NCBI GenBank assembly: GCA_900299305.1
Contig: OMJJ01000163.1
Location: 1-35,469 of the forward strand
Direction: 5' to 3'
DNA from: a bacterium
GTDB lineage: Bacteria; Armatimonadota; Chthonomonadetes; Chthonomonadales; Chthonomonadaceae
DNA length: 35,469 bases
The notes below the pieces were generated by a model that saw only the letters and a program-made list of their open reading frames with translations, was not told the DNA's origin and searched no databases. This document shows positions 15,413 to 23,542 of this stretch, piece after piece. Each line of letters starts with the position of its first letter. Position 1 is the stretch's first letter. Made by a program: the position numbers and the translations under genes.

Positions 15413-15429
15413 TTCCTGCCTAATGTGAG
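15411..15429 (+). repeat. 19-bp direct repeat, right copy
   Basis: GATTCCTGCCTAATGTGAG, identical to 13700-13718. It begins inside the TGA stop of the two-helix gene and ends 39 bp before the -35 box of the rpmH promoter. Confidence 0.75.
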
Positions 15430-15468
15430 TACAGAACGGGTAGATTCGCAAACATCGCAGGTAAAACC

Positions 15469-15497
15469 TTGCAAAACCGCGTACCCTGTGCTATAAT
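15469..15497 (+). promoter_or_regulatory. Promoter for rpmH-rnpA-yidD-yidC
   Basis: TTGCAA (15469-15474), 17-bp spacer, TATAAT (15492-15497), 33 bp before the rpmH start codon. It is a near-ideal housekeeping promoter, as expected for a highly expressed ribosomal protein. Confidence 0.82.
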
Positions 15498-15530
15498 AAC
15501 CCACCATTTACGAGGAGTATCACTACCACT

Positions 15531-15665
15531 ATGAAGCGAACCTATCAGCCTCATAATAGGCGGCACAAACGGGTTCATGGTTTCCGTAAACGCATGAGTA
15601 CCCACGATGGACGCAATGTCCTCAAGCGTCGGCGTTTACGCGGTCGCCACGAACTGATTAAATAG
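15531..15665 (+). CDS. rpmH: 50S ribosomal protein L34
   Basis: Encodes 44 very basic residues: [20 protein letters not shown], then [20 protein letters not shown], ending ELIK. This is the complete L34 consensus (KRTYQP start and the GRxVLxxRRxxGR core). L34 is a late-assembling protein of the large subunit. GAGGAG lies 13 nt before the ATG, a little far. In many bacteria rpmH is next to dnaA and the origin; here it heads rnpA-yidD-yidC, but dnaA is not beside it. Confidence 0.97.
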   Translation: MKRTYQPHNRRHKRVHGFRKRMSTHDGRNVLKRRRLRGRHELIK

Positions 15666-15674
15666 AGATTTTTT

Positions 15675-15707
15675 AAGGCGCGAAGGGAAACCGTTCGCGC
15701 CTTTCTT
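15675..15707 (+). terminator. Intrinsic terminator/attenuator after rpmH
   Basis: AAGGCGCGAA (15675-15684), 9-nt loop, TTCGCGCCTT (15694-15703), then TCTT. The 10-bp GC-rich stem is perfect but the T-run is short, so it probably lets part of the transcripts continue into rnpA. That would give rpmH more message than rnpA. Confidence 0.7.
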
Positions 15708-15729
15708 CCGTATCACGATTATCCAAAGT

Positions 15730-15749
15730 CGCCTGCCCATCGGCAGGCG
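15730..15749 (+). promoter_or_regulatory. Perfect hairpin just before rnpA
   Basis: CGCCTGCC, loop CATC, GGCAGGCG: an 8-bp GC-rich stem with a 4-nt loop ending 15 nt before the rnpA start. No T-run follows, so it is more likely an RNA processing or translation-control element than a terminator. Confidence 0.5.
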
Positions 15750-15764
15750 GTTCGCTGTCTACCC

Positions 15765-16142
15765 ATGTTACCCTCGGAACAACGCTTGCGCGACAACCGC
15801 GATTTCCGCCGAATCTACGCACAGGGACGCTCCTACCCTTGCGAACTCTGTGTGCTGTATGTATGGCGCAGAAACGGCTCCGCAAAAGAAGAGGCGCAGG
15901 GACGGCGTATTGGATTTGTGGTGAGCAAAAAGCAGGGCAAAGCGGTACAACGCAACCGCATGAAACGCAGACTACGCGAAGTCATTCGCCTCCTCCTGCC
16001 CCAACTGCGCGAAGGAACCTACGACCTCATCTTTCTCTGCCGAAAAGGGCTAGGAACCGCAAAGGGAGACAAGATACTGTCGGCGGTGTTACCACTCCTT
16101 ACAAAAGCCAACCTGCTAAACGACGAGAAAAGAGTGCCGTAG
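15765..16142 (+). CDS. rnpA: Ribonuclease P protein component
   Basis: Encodes 125 residues. The family signature is clear: LRDNRDFRRIYAQGRSY at the N-terminus, RIGFVVSKKQGKAVQRNRMK followed by RRLREVIR in the middle, and a YDLIFLCRKG strand. RnpA binds the catalytic RNase P RNA and helps it cleave 5' leaders from pre-tRNAs. The ATG has no strong Shine-Dalgarno, and two hairpins lie in the 99-bp gap after rpmH, suggesting low, structured translation. Its stop is 21 bp before yidD. Confidence 0.95.
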   Translation: MLPSEQRLRDNRDFRRIYAQGRSYPCELCVLYVWRRNGSAKEEAQGRRIGFVVSKKQGKAVQRNRMKRRLREVIRLLLPQLREGTYDLIFLCRKGLGTAKGDKILSAVLPLLTKANLLNDEKRVP

Positions 16143-16163
16143 CCGTTTGGGGAGAAGGAACCC

Positions 16164-16439
16164 ATGTTCCCACGATTCAATATCCCGTTCTCCTTTTGGA
16201 AATCTCCTCTGCGGTGGCTGTTTCTGGTGGCAATTCGCCTGTATCAGTCCACCAGTTCGGTGCGCCCTCCCATCTGTCGGTATCACCCCACCTGTTCCGA
16301 ATATATGGCACAAAGCCTTATCAAACACGGCGTGTATCTGGGGCTGGCACTCGGTATTCGGCGCATACTGCGCTGTAACCCCTACTCGCCCGGAGGCTAC
16401 GACCCCGTGCCCGAACGTAAAGAGATTAGTCTGTTCTGA
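16164..16439 (+). CDS. yidD: Membrane protein insertion efficiency factor YidD
   Basis: Encodes 91 residues with the invariant core CRYHPTCSEYMAQSLIKHG, followed by LRCNPYSPGGYDPVP, both diagnostic of YidD. The N-terminal amphipathic helix (WLFLVAIRLYQSTSS) binds the inner face of the membrane. YidD assists YidC-dependent insertion, and its place between rnpA and yidC is conserved across bacteria. AAGGA lies just before the ATG. Confidence 0.96.
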   Translation: MFPRFNIPFSFWKSPLRWLFLVAIRLYQSTSSVRPPICRYHPTCSEYMAQSLIKHGVYLGLALGIRRILRCNPYSPGGYDPVPERKEISLF

Positions 16440-16457
16440 CTCTTAGAGGATAGTTCT

Positions 16458-17762
16458 TTGAAGGTATCAAAAATTCACCTGCTCCTACTTGCCCTACTTC
16501 TGTTGTGGGCTTCCCTCAGCGGATGCGCCATGCAACGCTACGCCGTAGCCCCCGACCCCAAGCCCCGCCTCGACCACGCCAAAGCACTCGAAACCCAGTC
16601 GCCCGTCAACGCACTGGAAGAGTATATGAAAATCGCGAAAGAGTACGGAAGCGGCGACGCGAAGTCGGCAGAAGAGACCAAGAAGTTTCGTGAAATCGCA
16701 GGAGACGCACTCTCCCGTGCTGTTACCTTCGGCTATACCACCATAGACCCCAAACGACTCAACGACCCCACCCTCAGCGACCTCGCACGCAAAGAGTTGG
16801 AAGCCCTTCAGTTCCAGGCGGGAGACAAGGCACTCATGGCGGCACGAGACCTTGTGTATCAGTACGGAGATACCCAAGCCTCTATGCGTGCCAACGAATC
16901 CAAGTATGGAGACGGAGAGCAACTTCCCCTCAAGGTCGCGCTAGAGCGGCGTATCGACTCCCGTAACTCACGTATCTACAACTACAAAATCATCGACTCG
17001 ATGATAAAACTAACCGGTTCCAACCCCTACTTTAGCTACTGGTTTGCCCTGCTCTGCGTTGCGGTTATCGCCAAAGGGGTTACTCTGCCACTCACCCTCA
17101 AGTCTACCAAAAGCCAAAGAGAGATGGCGAAAATCCAACCCCTTATCAAGAAACTGCAAGACGAGTATAAGGACGACAAAGCCACCCTCAACACAAAGAT
17201 GATGGAGGTCTACAAAGAGCATAACATCAACCCCCTCGCGGGATGCTTCCCCATGCTCATTCAGTTGCCCTTCTTTATCTGGGTCTATACCTCCATTCGC
17301 TACTACGAGTTCCACTTCGCACACGGCTACTTCTTCTGGATACACCCCTCTATTGGCGGACACTTCAAAGGAATGTTGGGCGGAAACCTGAGCGAGTTCG
17401 ATATTATTCTCACGCTTATCTACGCCGCCAGTAATATCGTCACCATGCGGATGACTCCTTCCCCCGACCCCCAACAGGCGCAACAGCAGAAACAGATGTC
17501 GGTGATGATGACCCTGATGATGCTCTATATGTTCCTCATCTACAAATGGTCTTCTGCCTTTACCCTGTACTGGATTATGACCAACGTGATAGGGGCATGG
17601 CAGTCCTACGTCTACATCTACAAGCCCAACCGCCTAGAGGCAGAGGCGAAAGCCGCAAACGAAAAGGTAGTAGAGGTGAAAGCAAAGCCCGTTACCAGTC
17701 CTAGCTCAGACGGAAATCCTCCCGTCCGCAAAATGACCAACCGTAACAAAAAGAAACGCTGA
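16458..17762 (+). CDS. yidC: YidC/Oxa1 membrane insertase with lipoprotein signal and helical N-terminal domain
   Basis: Encodes 434 residues from TTG 16458, with GAGGA upstream. A lipoprotein signal is visible (LLLLWASLSGC, Cys23). The C-terminal half is a normal YidC core: SYWFALLCVAVIAKGVTLPL, then KIQPLIKKLQDEYKDD, NPLAGCFPMLIQLPFFIWVY, and two later helices before a Lys-rich tail. The conserved Arg in the hydrophilic groove (E. coli Arg366) appears as Lys206. Residues about 26-185 are predicted helical and TPR-like, unlike the beta-rich periplasmic domain of Gram-negative YidC. YidC inserts proteins into the inner membrane alone or with SecYEG. The gene ends in an intrinsic terminator. 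Confidence 0.94.
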   Translation: MKVSKIHLLLLALLLLWASLSGCAMQRYAVAPDPKPRLDHAKALETQSPVNALEEYMKIAKEYGSGDAKSAEETKKFREIAGDALSRAVTFGYTTIDPKRLNDPTLSDLARKELEALQFQAGDKALMAARDLVYQYGDTQASMRANESKYGDGEQLPLKVALERRIDSRNSRIYNYKIIDSMIKLTGSNPYFSYWFALLCVAVIAKGVTLPLTLKSTKSQREMAKIQPLIKKLQDEYKDDKATLNTKMMEVYKEHNINPLAGCFPMLIQLPFFIWVYTSIRYYEFHFAHGYFFWIHPSIGGHFKGMLGGNLSEFDIILTLIYAASNIVTMRMTPSPDPQQAQQQKQMSVMMTLMMLYMFLIYKWSSAFTLYWIMTNVIGAWQSYVYIYKPNRLEAEAKAANEKVVEVKAKPVTSPSSDGNPPVRKMTNRNKKKR

Positions 17763-17784
17763 TAACGGTCTTCTTCTAAACCCC

Positions 17785-17833
17785 AAGCCTCCTTCTATGC
17801 TCAGTGCAGAGCAAGGGGAGGCTTCTTCTCTTT
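17785..17833 (+). terminator. Intrinsic terminator of the rpmH-yidC operon
   Basis: AAGCCTCC (17785-17792) pairs with GGAGGCTT (17817-17824), followed by a pyrimidine run CTTCTCTTT. It lies 22 bp after the yidC stop. An ATG at 17797, in frame with the next gene, falls in its loop, which argues against starting that gene there. Confidence 0.7.
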
Positions 17834-17853
17834 ATGAGGAGTTATGCAATCCT

Positions 17854-19527
17854 ATGAAATACGCACTCGCTTGGGACGATTTCCCCACCCCCACAGACAG
17901 ATTACCTGCTCTTATCTCTCGTTTTCAGGCAGACAGAGAGGCTCTTGACCACCTGCTTACCGCCCCTTGGTCGCCCCTCCGCAGAGAGCGGTTTCGGGAG
18001 TTCTATACCGAGTGGCATACCTCTCTAAACGCAGTACCTTTTGATACCCTCTCTCTAGCAGATCGGGTAGACTGGTATCTGCTCCGAAATCTTCTCGCTA
18101 CCGAACTGCGTAACCTCGACAAAGAGGCGCAACGTTGGCACGAGATGGAACCTCTACTCCCCTCCCTTTCCGACCTTATCGCACTAGAAGACGAACGCAA
18201 GCAACTTCGGGATATTTCACCTTCCAACATCGCAGAGAGGCTAGATAACGCCCTCACCGAACTGAGGCGCAGACGCAACGAGATAGAGGCTTGCCGCAAT
18301 GCAGGGGCAGAGATAGCGCGTCCCACTGTAGCCAACCGGGCGGCACAAGCCCTTACTGCTACGCTTCAGCAACTAGAGACGTGGTACACGTTCTATGCAG
18401 GTTACGACCCCCTCTTTAACTGGTGGGTAGAACGTCCCTACCACGCTTGGCGTGAAGAGGCGACCCGCTATATCGACTTTCTACGCCAAAACCTTGCAGG
18501 GGCAGAGCGTAGTGATACGATTATCGGCGACCCCGTAGGGAGGGAGGGTATTGAGGACGAACTACGCCAAAACCTTATCGCCTACTCTCCCGAAGAACTC
18601 ATCGCGATTGCCCAAAAAGAGGCGGAGTGGTGCAAAACAGAACTACGCCGTGCCGCCCAAGAGATGGGGCTAGGCGACGATTGGCGAAAGGCTATCGAGC
18701 AGGTAAAATCGCTTCATGTTGCGCCCGGTGACCAGCCTCGCCTTGTACGTGACCTTGCTCACGAAGCAGTAGACTTCCTCGCTCAAAACGACCTGCTTAC
18801 TGTGTGCGCTATCGCCCGTGAAACGTGGTGTATGCAGATGATGTCGCCCGAAATGCAGAAGGTGAATCCCTTCTTCTTGGGCGGTGACGACATTATCGTC
18901 TCGTTTCCTACCAACACAATGGAACACTCTCAAAAGCGCATGAGCCTACGTGGGAATAACCGTCACTTCTCACGCGCTACCGTTCAGCACGAACTCATTC
19001 CCGGTCATAGGATGCAGATGTTTGCCATGGCACGCTTCCACCCCTACCGCGAACTGTTCTACACCCCGTTCTGGATGGAGGGCTGGACACTTCATTGGGA
19101 GATGCTACTCTGGGATTTGGGCTTCGCACAGACACCGGAAGACAGGGTAGGGATGCTCTTTTGGCGGCTACACCGTTGCGCCCGTGTGGAGTTTTCGCTA
19201 GGCTTTCATCTGGGTACGCTTACACCGCAAGCGTGTGTAGATATGCTGGTTAATGAGGTAGGACACGAACCCAACAACGCGGAGGCAGAGGTACGCCGCT
19301 CCTTTGGAGGCGACTACGACCCTCTCTATCAGTGTGCCTACCTGATAGGAGGGCTACAGGTTCGCGCTCTGCACCGCGAACTGGTTGGTAGCGGCAAGAT
19401 GTCGCACCTTCAGTTCCACGATGCTATGCTTAAAGAGAACTGTGTTCCCATCGTTCTTCTGCGTGCGCTTCTAACGGAAACTCCGATAGAGCAGGAACTC
19501 GACTGGAACTGGAAATTCTACGAATAG
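17854..19527 (+). CDS. DUF885-family protein, probable zinc-dependent peptidase
   Basis: Encodes 557 residues from ATG 17854, preferred because it lies beyond the yidC terminator and has GAGGAG upstream, though 14 nt away; the in-frame ATG at 17797 sits inside the terminator. The protein matches the DUF885 family: a mostly helical N-terminal half and the metal-site motif HELIPGH at 379-385, with a second block MEGWTLHWEMLLW after it and QCAYLIGGLQVRALHREL near the end. Family members resemble M3/M32-like metallopeptidases, but no substrate is established for most. No signal peptide is seen, so it is probably cytoplasmic. It is not obviously linked to its neighbours. Confidence 0.82.
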   Translation: MKYALAWDDFPTPTDRLPALISRFQADREALDHLLTAPWSPLRRERFREFYTEWHTSLNAVPFDTLSLADRVDWYLLRNLLATELRNLDKEAQRWHEMEPLLPSLSDLIALEDERKQLRDISPSNIAERLDNALTELRRRRNEIEACRNAGAEIARPTVANRAAQALTATLQQLETWYTFYAGYDPLFNWWVERPYHAWREEATRYIDFLRQNLAGAERSDTIIGDPVGREGIEDELRQNLIAYSPEELIAIAQKEAEWCKTELRRAAQEMGLGDDWRKAIEQVKSLHVAPGDQPRLVRDLAHEAVDFLAQNDLLTVCAIARETWCMQMMSPEMQKVNPFFLGGDDIIVSFPTNTMEHSQKRMSLRGNNRHFSRATVQHELIPGHRMQMFAMARFHPYRELFYTPFWMEGWTLHWEMLLWDLGFAQTPEDRVGMLFWRLHRCARVEFSLGFHLGTLTPQACVDMLVNEVGHEPNNAEAEVRRSFGGDYDPLYQCAYLIGGLQVRALHRELVGSGKMSHLQFHDAMLKENCVPIVLLRALLTETPIEQELDWNWKFYE

Positions 19528-19551
19528 GTAAAATCACGCTTCTCCTGCAAA

Positions 19552-19579
19552 CTGCGAAACCCGTTCTATAGAGTATAAT
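19552..19579 (+). promoter_or_regulatory. Promoter for the HEAT-FKBP gene
   Basis: CTGCGA (19552-19557), 16-bp spacer, TATAAT (19574-19579), 32 bp before the start codon. The -35 resembles that of the oppD promoter. Confidence 0.6.
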
Positions 19580-19611
19580 AGACCCAACCCCCTTTTTGCA
19601 GGAGTGAGCGG

Positions 19612-21969
19612 ATGTCCGTTCTGAGCGTACTCACCCTATTCCTATTTGCCCCGCCCGTATCCCCTTCCAACGTAAGTAACGGGATAGCCCAAGAGATACG
19701 TAACGCCAAGCCAAACACCCGTACCGACCTCACACAGCGAATTGCGAAGCGAGGTGCGAGCGCGATACCTAGCCTTGTTCCGCTACTCTACAACGCCTCT
19801 TCGGCGGTACACCAGACGGCGCAACAGGCACTCCGCGCCATTGTGTACCAAGCCAACCGCTCCGATGCAACCGAACACGATGCGGTTGTAAACGCTCTTT
19901 TCAAACAGATAGCCCCTACCTCTAAACACGCCAACGCCGTGCGCCAAACCCTTATCGAGATGCTCTCTTTGATAGCGGCAGAGAAAGATATTCCGCGTCT
20001 TACGCCCTATTTATCGGATAGAGGGGTACGTGAAGCGGCTTGCCTTGCGCTTACCCGCCTTCCTTTCCCAACCGCCCAAACCGCCCTGCTTACCGCTCTC
20101 AAAACCGCCGATTCCGAATTTCAAGGCTCTCTTATTCTCCATCTTGCCGAACGCGGCGACGTGACTGCGGTTCCTACCATTCAGTCCTATCTTAAAACAG
20201 CGAAAGATACGGTGCGCCTTCACGCTATCCATGCCCTGGGATGTCTGCCCGATGCCTCCTCTGCCGACCTGCTTTGGAGTAGAACAGAGGGGAATACCGT
20301 TGAGAGCCGTACCGCCGTCCGTGCCTATTTGGAGTTAGCGGATAGGCTATTGCAAGCAGGAGACAAGGCAAACGCGCTCGCCATGTACCAGCGGTTTCAG
20401 CGGGTCGCTATCACCGTACCCGAAAAGTGTGTTGCGCTTACTGGTATTACAAAATCTACCCCGCAAGACAGCGTTCCCCTGCTACTAGAGGCACTACAAT
20501 CCCCCGAATCAGAGATACGCGGACTCGCCCTTCAACTACTTACCGATAACCCTGCCCCTAGCGTTACCACAAGCCTTATCCAAGCCATGAACGGGCTAGA
20601 GCCTACTCTGCAAGCGACCCTTGTGCGCCTCCTTGCCAAGCGTCCGGGAGCACAAGCACGGGAAGCAATTCTCAATGCGACCCTAAGCACACGTACCGAC
20701 ATTCGCACCGCAGGGTTTCAGGCACTACTCTACCGTAGCGACATCTACAACACCGCACGCCTACAGATATTTCATAGAGGGCTACCCGCCGCCCAAACCG
20801 ACGAAGAGCGAAGGGTTCTTATCGTAGGCATACGAAGTATTGCTCACTCCTCCTCGCTTCCCTATCTCGAAAGTGTTATTGGAAACCCCGCTATCTCGGA
20901 AGAGACATGGAGTGCTATTATCGTTATCACCGACAAAATCGCACAAAATGGGCGCATTGATGAGGCGGAACCCTACTATCGACGGGTACTAAAGCAGTGC
21001 GAAAAGGTGGAACTGGTACGGCACGTAGTGCAGAAAATGAGGCTCTACGGCAAAAAAGCGGATGTGGCACAACAAGCCGGCTATATTCAACACTGGTGGG
21101 TACTGGGGGCGATACCGGGGCGCGAAACTTGGCGCACCCGCGACGCATTTCCTATCGCAGAGCCTATTCAGGTGGCACAACAGGTTAATGTAGGGGAACG
21201 CTCGTTCCGGTGGCAGTATATCGACCTCGATACCCCCGACGGACACCTCAACTTCAAAGACCTCTTTACCAACCCAGACCAGTCGGCGGTCTATGCCTAC
21301 TCTGAAATCTCGTCACCGACGGATATGGATGTTCTCTTCAAAGTGGGTAGCGACGACGATATGTTCTGCTGGCTAAACGGAACCAGTGTCTACCGCTATA
21401 TTGGCGGACGCGGTTGGAAAGCGGACGAAGACGTTTTCCCTGTGCGCCTTGTAAAAGGGGTGAACCGTATTCTTGTTAAGGTACTCAACGGTACGGGGGG
21501 CTGGGACTGTAGCCTCCGCATTACCGATACCACCCACCAACCCCTAGTACTCGCCCAACGCACCCCAGAAGGGCTACCCAATACGCCAACCACAGAGGTC
21601 GCTTCGGTAGGTTCGACAGAGACTGCGAAGACGGTTCGTACTGCGTCGGGGTTGGAGTACCTCGACCTAAAGGTAGGTTCAGGAGAGTCCGCAGTACAAG
21701 GCGACCAAGTACACCTTCATATTGTGGGAACTCTGCAAAACGGAAAAGAGATAGTGAACACCCGCACACGAGGGCAGACCTACTACTTTACTTTGGGAGG
21801 TGGCGGCGTAATACAGGGTTTGGAGGAGGGAGTTCGGGGGATGCGTGTAGGCGGAAAGCGTAGGCTTATCATCCCACCCGCACTAGGCTACCACGACGCA
21901 CTTCTAACCGCTATTCCCCCAAACTCCACCCTCGTCTTCGAGGTGGAACTTATCAGCACGGAGCATTAA
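19612..21969 (+). CDS. Secreted HEAT-repeat protein with lectin-like domain and C-terminal FKBP domain
   Basis: Encodes 785 residues; AGGAG lies before the ATG. A signal peptide (MSVLSVLTLFLFAPPVSPS) is followed by roughly ten HEAT-type helical repeats (about 40-480; e.g. IPSLVPLLYNASSAVHQTAQ and IRGLALQLLTDN). Residues about 540-660 form a PA14/beta-sandwich-like segment (FKVGSDDDMFCWLNGTSVYR, then GVNRILVKVLNG). The last 107 residues are an FKBP-type prolyl isomerase (GDQVHLHIVGTLQNGKEI and GVIQGLEEGVRGMRVGGKRR). Several active-site positions differ from the consensus: the usual Phe-Asp pair is replaced (KEIVNT) and the pocket Trp is Leu (VIQGLEEG), so isomerase activity may be weak. It is probably a periplasmic or outer-surface chaperone-like protein. 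It is the first gene of a likely operon with the zinc-ribbon gene, aspC and rnc. Confidence 0.85.
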   Translation: MSVLSVLTLFLFAPPVSPSNVSNGIAQEIRNAKPNTRTDLTQRIAKRGASAIPSLVPLLYNASSAVHQTAQQALRAIVYQANRSDATEHDAVVNALFKQIAPTSKHANAVRQTLIEMLSLIAAEKDIPRLTPYLSDRGVREAACLALTRLPFPTAQTALLTALKTADSEFQGSLILHLAERGDVTAVPTIQSYLKTAKDTVRLHAIHALGCLPDASSADLLWSRTEGNTVESRTAVRAYLELADRLLQAGDKANALAMYQRFQRVAITVPEKCVALTGITKSTPQDSVPLLLEALQSPESEIRGLALQLLTDNPAPSVTTSLIQAMNGLEPTLQATLVRLLAKRPGAQAREAILNATLSTRTDIRTAGFQALLYRSDIYNTARLQIFHRGLPAAQTDEERRVLIVGIRSIAHSSSLPYLESVIGNPAISEETWSAIIVITDKIAQNGRIDEAEPYYRRVLKQCEKVELVRHVVQKMRLYGKKADVAQQAGYIQHWWVLGAIPGRETWRTRDAFPIAEPIQVAQQVNVGERSFRWQYIDLDTPDGHLNFKDLFTNPDQSAVYAYSEISSPTDMDVLFKVGSDDDMFCWLNGTSVYRYIGGRGWKADEDVFPVRLVKGVNRILVKVLNGTGGWDCSLRITDTTHQPLVLAQRTPEGLPNTPTTEVASVGSTETAKTVRTASGLEYLDLKVGSGESAVQGDQVHLHIVGTLQNGKEIVNTRTRGQTYYFTLGGGGVIQGLEEGVRGMRVGGKRRLIIPPALGYHDALLTAIPPNSTLVFEVELISTEH

Positions 21970-21981
21970 AAGAGGATACCC

Positions 21982-22329
21982 ATGCTCTGCCCAAACTGCC
22001 AAACAGAAAACCCTTCGGAGAGTGCCTTTTGCCAAAAGTGTAGAAAGCCGCTGATTCCTACCCTAAAGCCCCCCTCTGCGATACCGCTACAGACCCCTAC
22101 ATCCCAACCCGTAACGTACCAGTGCCGTGTATGTGGAACCCACTACACTCCCCGCCGCCACTGCCCAAACTGCCTTGCCCCGCTTGGCACAATCGCAAAT
22201 CCAAACGACCCAACCTGCACAACCTACCTCCAAATCGGGTATCCTTATCCTAATAGTGAGTTTCGCACCGAAGCGAAGCCGAGTTTTAAAGACGAAAAGC
22301 CTTCCAGAAAGAGAGGAAACCTGAAATGA
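21982..22329 (+). CDS. Double zinc-ribbon small protein, possibly frameshifted
   Basis: Encodes 115 residues, 12 bp after the HEAT-FKBP gene. Two zinc ribbons are evident: CPNC...CQKC (3-19) and CRVC...CPNC (48-64). The remaining 50 residues are hydrophilic. In the +1 frame from about 22190 to 22324 the DNA encodes a Gln/Pro linker and a short hydrophobic stretch (SGILILIVSFA), the layout usual after a zinc ribbon, so a single-base frameshift is possible. The stop overlaps the aspC start (ATGA), so translation of the two is coupled as the frame stands. No specific function can be assigned. Confidence 0.65.
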   Translation: MLCPNCQTENPSESAFCQKCRKPLIPTLKPPSAIPLQTPTSQPVTYQCRVCGTHYTPRRHCPNCLAPLGTIANPNDPTCTTYLQIGYPYPNSEFRTEAKPSFKDEKPSRKRGNLK

Positions 22330-23522
22330 AAATCTCCCAAAGGGCAATCCACACCGCCCCTTCCCCCACACTCGCCATTACCGCGAAAGCGAACGCGCTG
22401 AAAGCAGAGGGGAAAAATGTGATTGGTTTCGGCGCGGGAGAGCCGGATTTCGACACCCCCGACCATATCAAGCAAGCCGCGATAGATGCACTAAACAAAG
22501 GCTATACCAAATATACACTGAGTAGTGGAGATGTAGACCTTAAAGATGCCATTATCGGAAAGTTAAAGCGCGATAATGGGCTGACCTATGCACGTAATCA
22601 GATTATCGTCTCTTGTGGGGCAAAACACTCTCTGTACAACCTGATGCAAGCACTCCTCGACCCCGGTGACGAGGTGATTATTCCTGCTCCCTACTGGGTC
22701 TCTTATCCCGAACAGGTGAAACTAGCAGGAGCTACCCCCGTTTATGTACAGACGACCCCCGAAAACAGTTTTATGCCCACTCGTGAAGTAGTAGAGGCGG
22801 CAATTACCAAAAACACCCGCGCCCTTATCCTCAATTCGCCGTCCAACCCCACCGGCGGAGTCGCCTCTCGGCAGATTATTGAAGATATGGTCGCTCTCGC
22901 CATCGAACACAACTTCCTGATTATCAGCGACGAAATCTACGAGAAGTTGCTCTTCGACGGACGTACCCACCTTAGTCCCGCCAGCCTAAGCGAAGCGGCG
23001 TATCAGCACGTTGTGGTGGTAAACGGATGCTCTAAGGCGTACTCCATGACAGGGTGGCGTATCGGCTATATCGCCTCTGCTTCTGCGGAACTGGTAGGCG
23101 CGATGGGTAGAATTCAAGACCAGTCTACCTCGAACCCAACCTCTTTCGCTCAAAAGGGCGCAGTAGCCGCCCTCAATGGCTCGGAGGAGGAGATAGACAA
23201 GATGCGCGTCGCCTTTGAAGACAGACGCAACACCATTGTCGAGATGCTAAACGCGATTCCCGGTATCACCTGCCAAATGCCCGGAGGCGCGTTCTATGCC
23301 TTCCCTAGTATCGCCGCTCTCAAGGGCAAAAAGGCGAACGGTAAGGTGATAGCGACCTCCGATGACCTTGCCGCGTACCTGTTAGAAGCAGTGACCGTTG
23401 CCGTGGTTCCGGGGTCTGGGTTTGGCGCAGACGACTACATTCGTCTCTCTTATGCTATCTCGAAGCAGAAAATCATCGAAGGGGTGGAGCGAATCGCCTC
23501 TGCCGTAAGCAAACTAGAGTAG
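22326..23522 (+). CDS. aspC: Aspartate aminotransferase (PLP class I, 1-beta type)
   Basis: Encodes 398 residues with the full fold of thermus/bacillus-type aspartate aminotransferases. Visible landmarks: GAGEPDFDTPDHI near the N-terminus, NSPSNPTGG, SDEIYEKLLFDG, the PLP lysine Lys237 in NGCSKAYSMTGWRIGY, and the substrate-binding Arg in the C-terminal YIRLSYA. It exchanges the amino group between aspartate/oxaloacetate and glutamate/2-oxoglutarate; related enzymes also act on prephenate or aromatic amino acids, so aspartate is the likely but not exclusive substrate. The start overlaps the zinc-ribbon stop by 4 bp, and rnc follows after 20 bp. Confidence 0.93.
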   Translation: MKISQRAIHTAPSPTLAITAKANALKAEGKNVIGFGAGEPDFDTPDHIKQAAIDALNKGYTKYTLSSGDVDLKDAIIGKLKRDNGLTYARNQIIVSCGAKHSLYNLMQALLDPGDEVIIPAPYWVSYPEQVKLAGATPVYVQTTPENSFMPTREVVEAAITKNTRALILNSPSNPTGGVASRQIIEDMVALAIEHNFLIISDEIYEKLLFDGRTHLSPASLSEAAYQHVVVVNGCSKAYSMTGWRIGYIASASAELVGAMGRIQDQSTSNPTSFAQKGAVAALNGSEEEIDKMRVAFEDRRNTIVEMLNAIPGITCQMPGGAFYAFPSIAALKGKKANGKVIATSDDLAAYLLEAVTVAVVPGSGFGADDYIRLSYAISKQKIIEGVERIASAVSKLE

Positions 23523-23542
23523 TCCAAAGCCTATCTGCCCTT

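Noticed and set aside
17010-17483. Minus-strand open frame across yidC
   Set aside because: It lies opposite the conserved core of YidC and is a codon-usage shadow.
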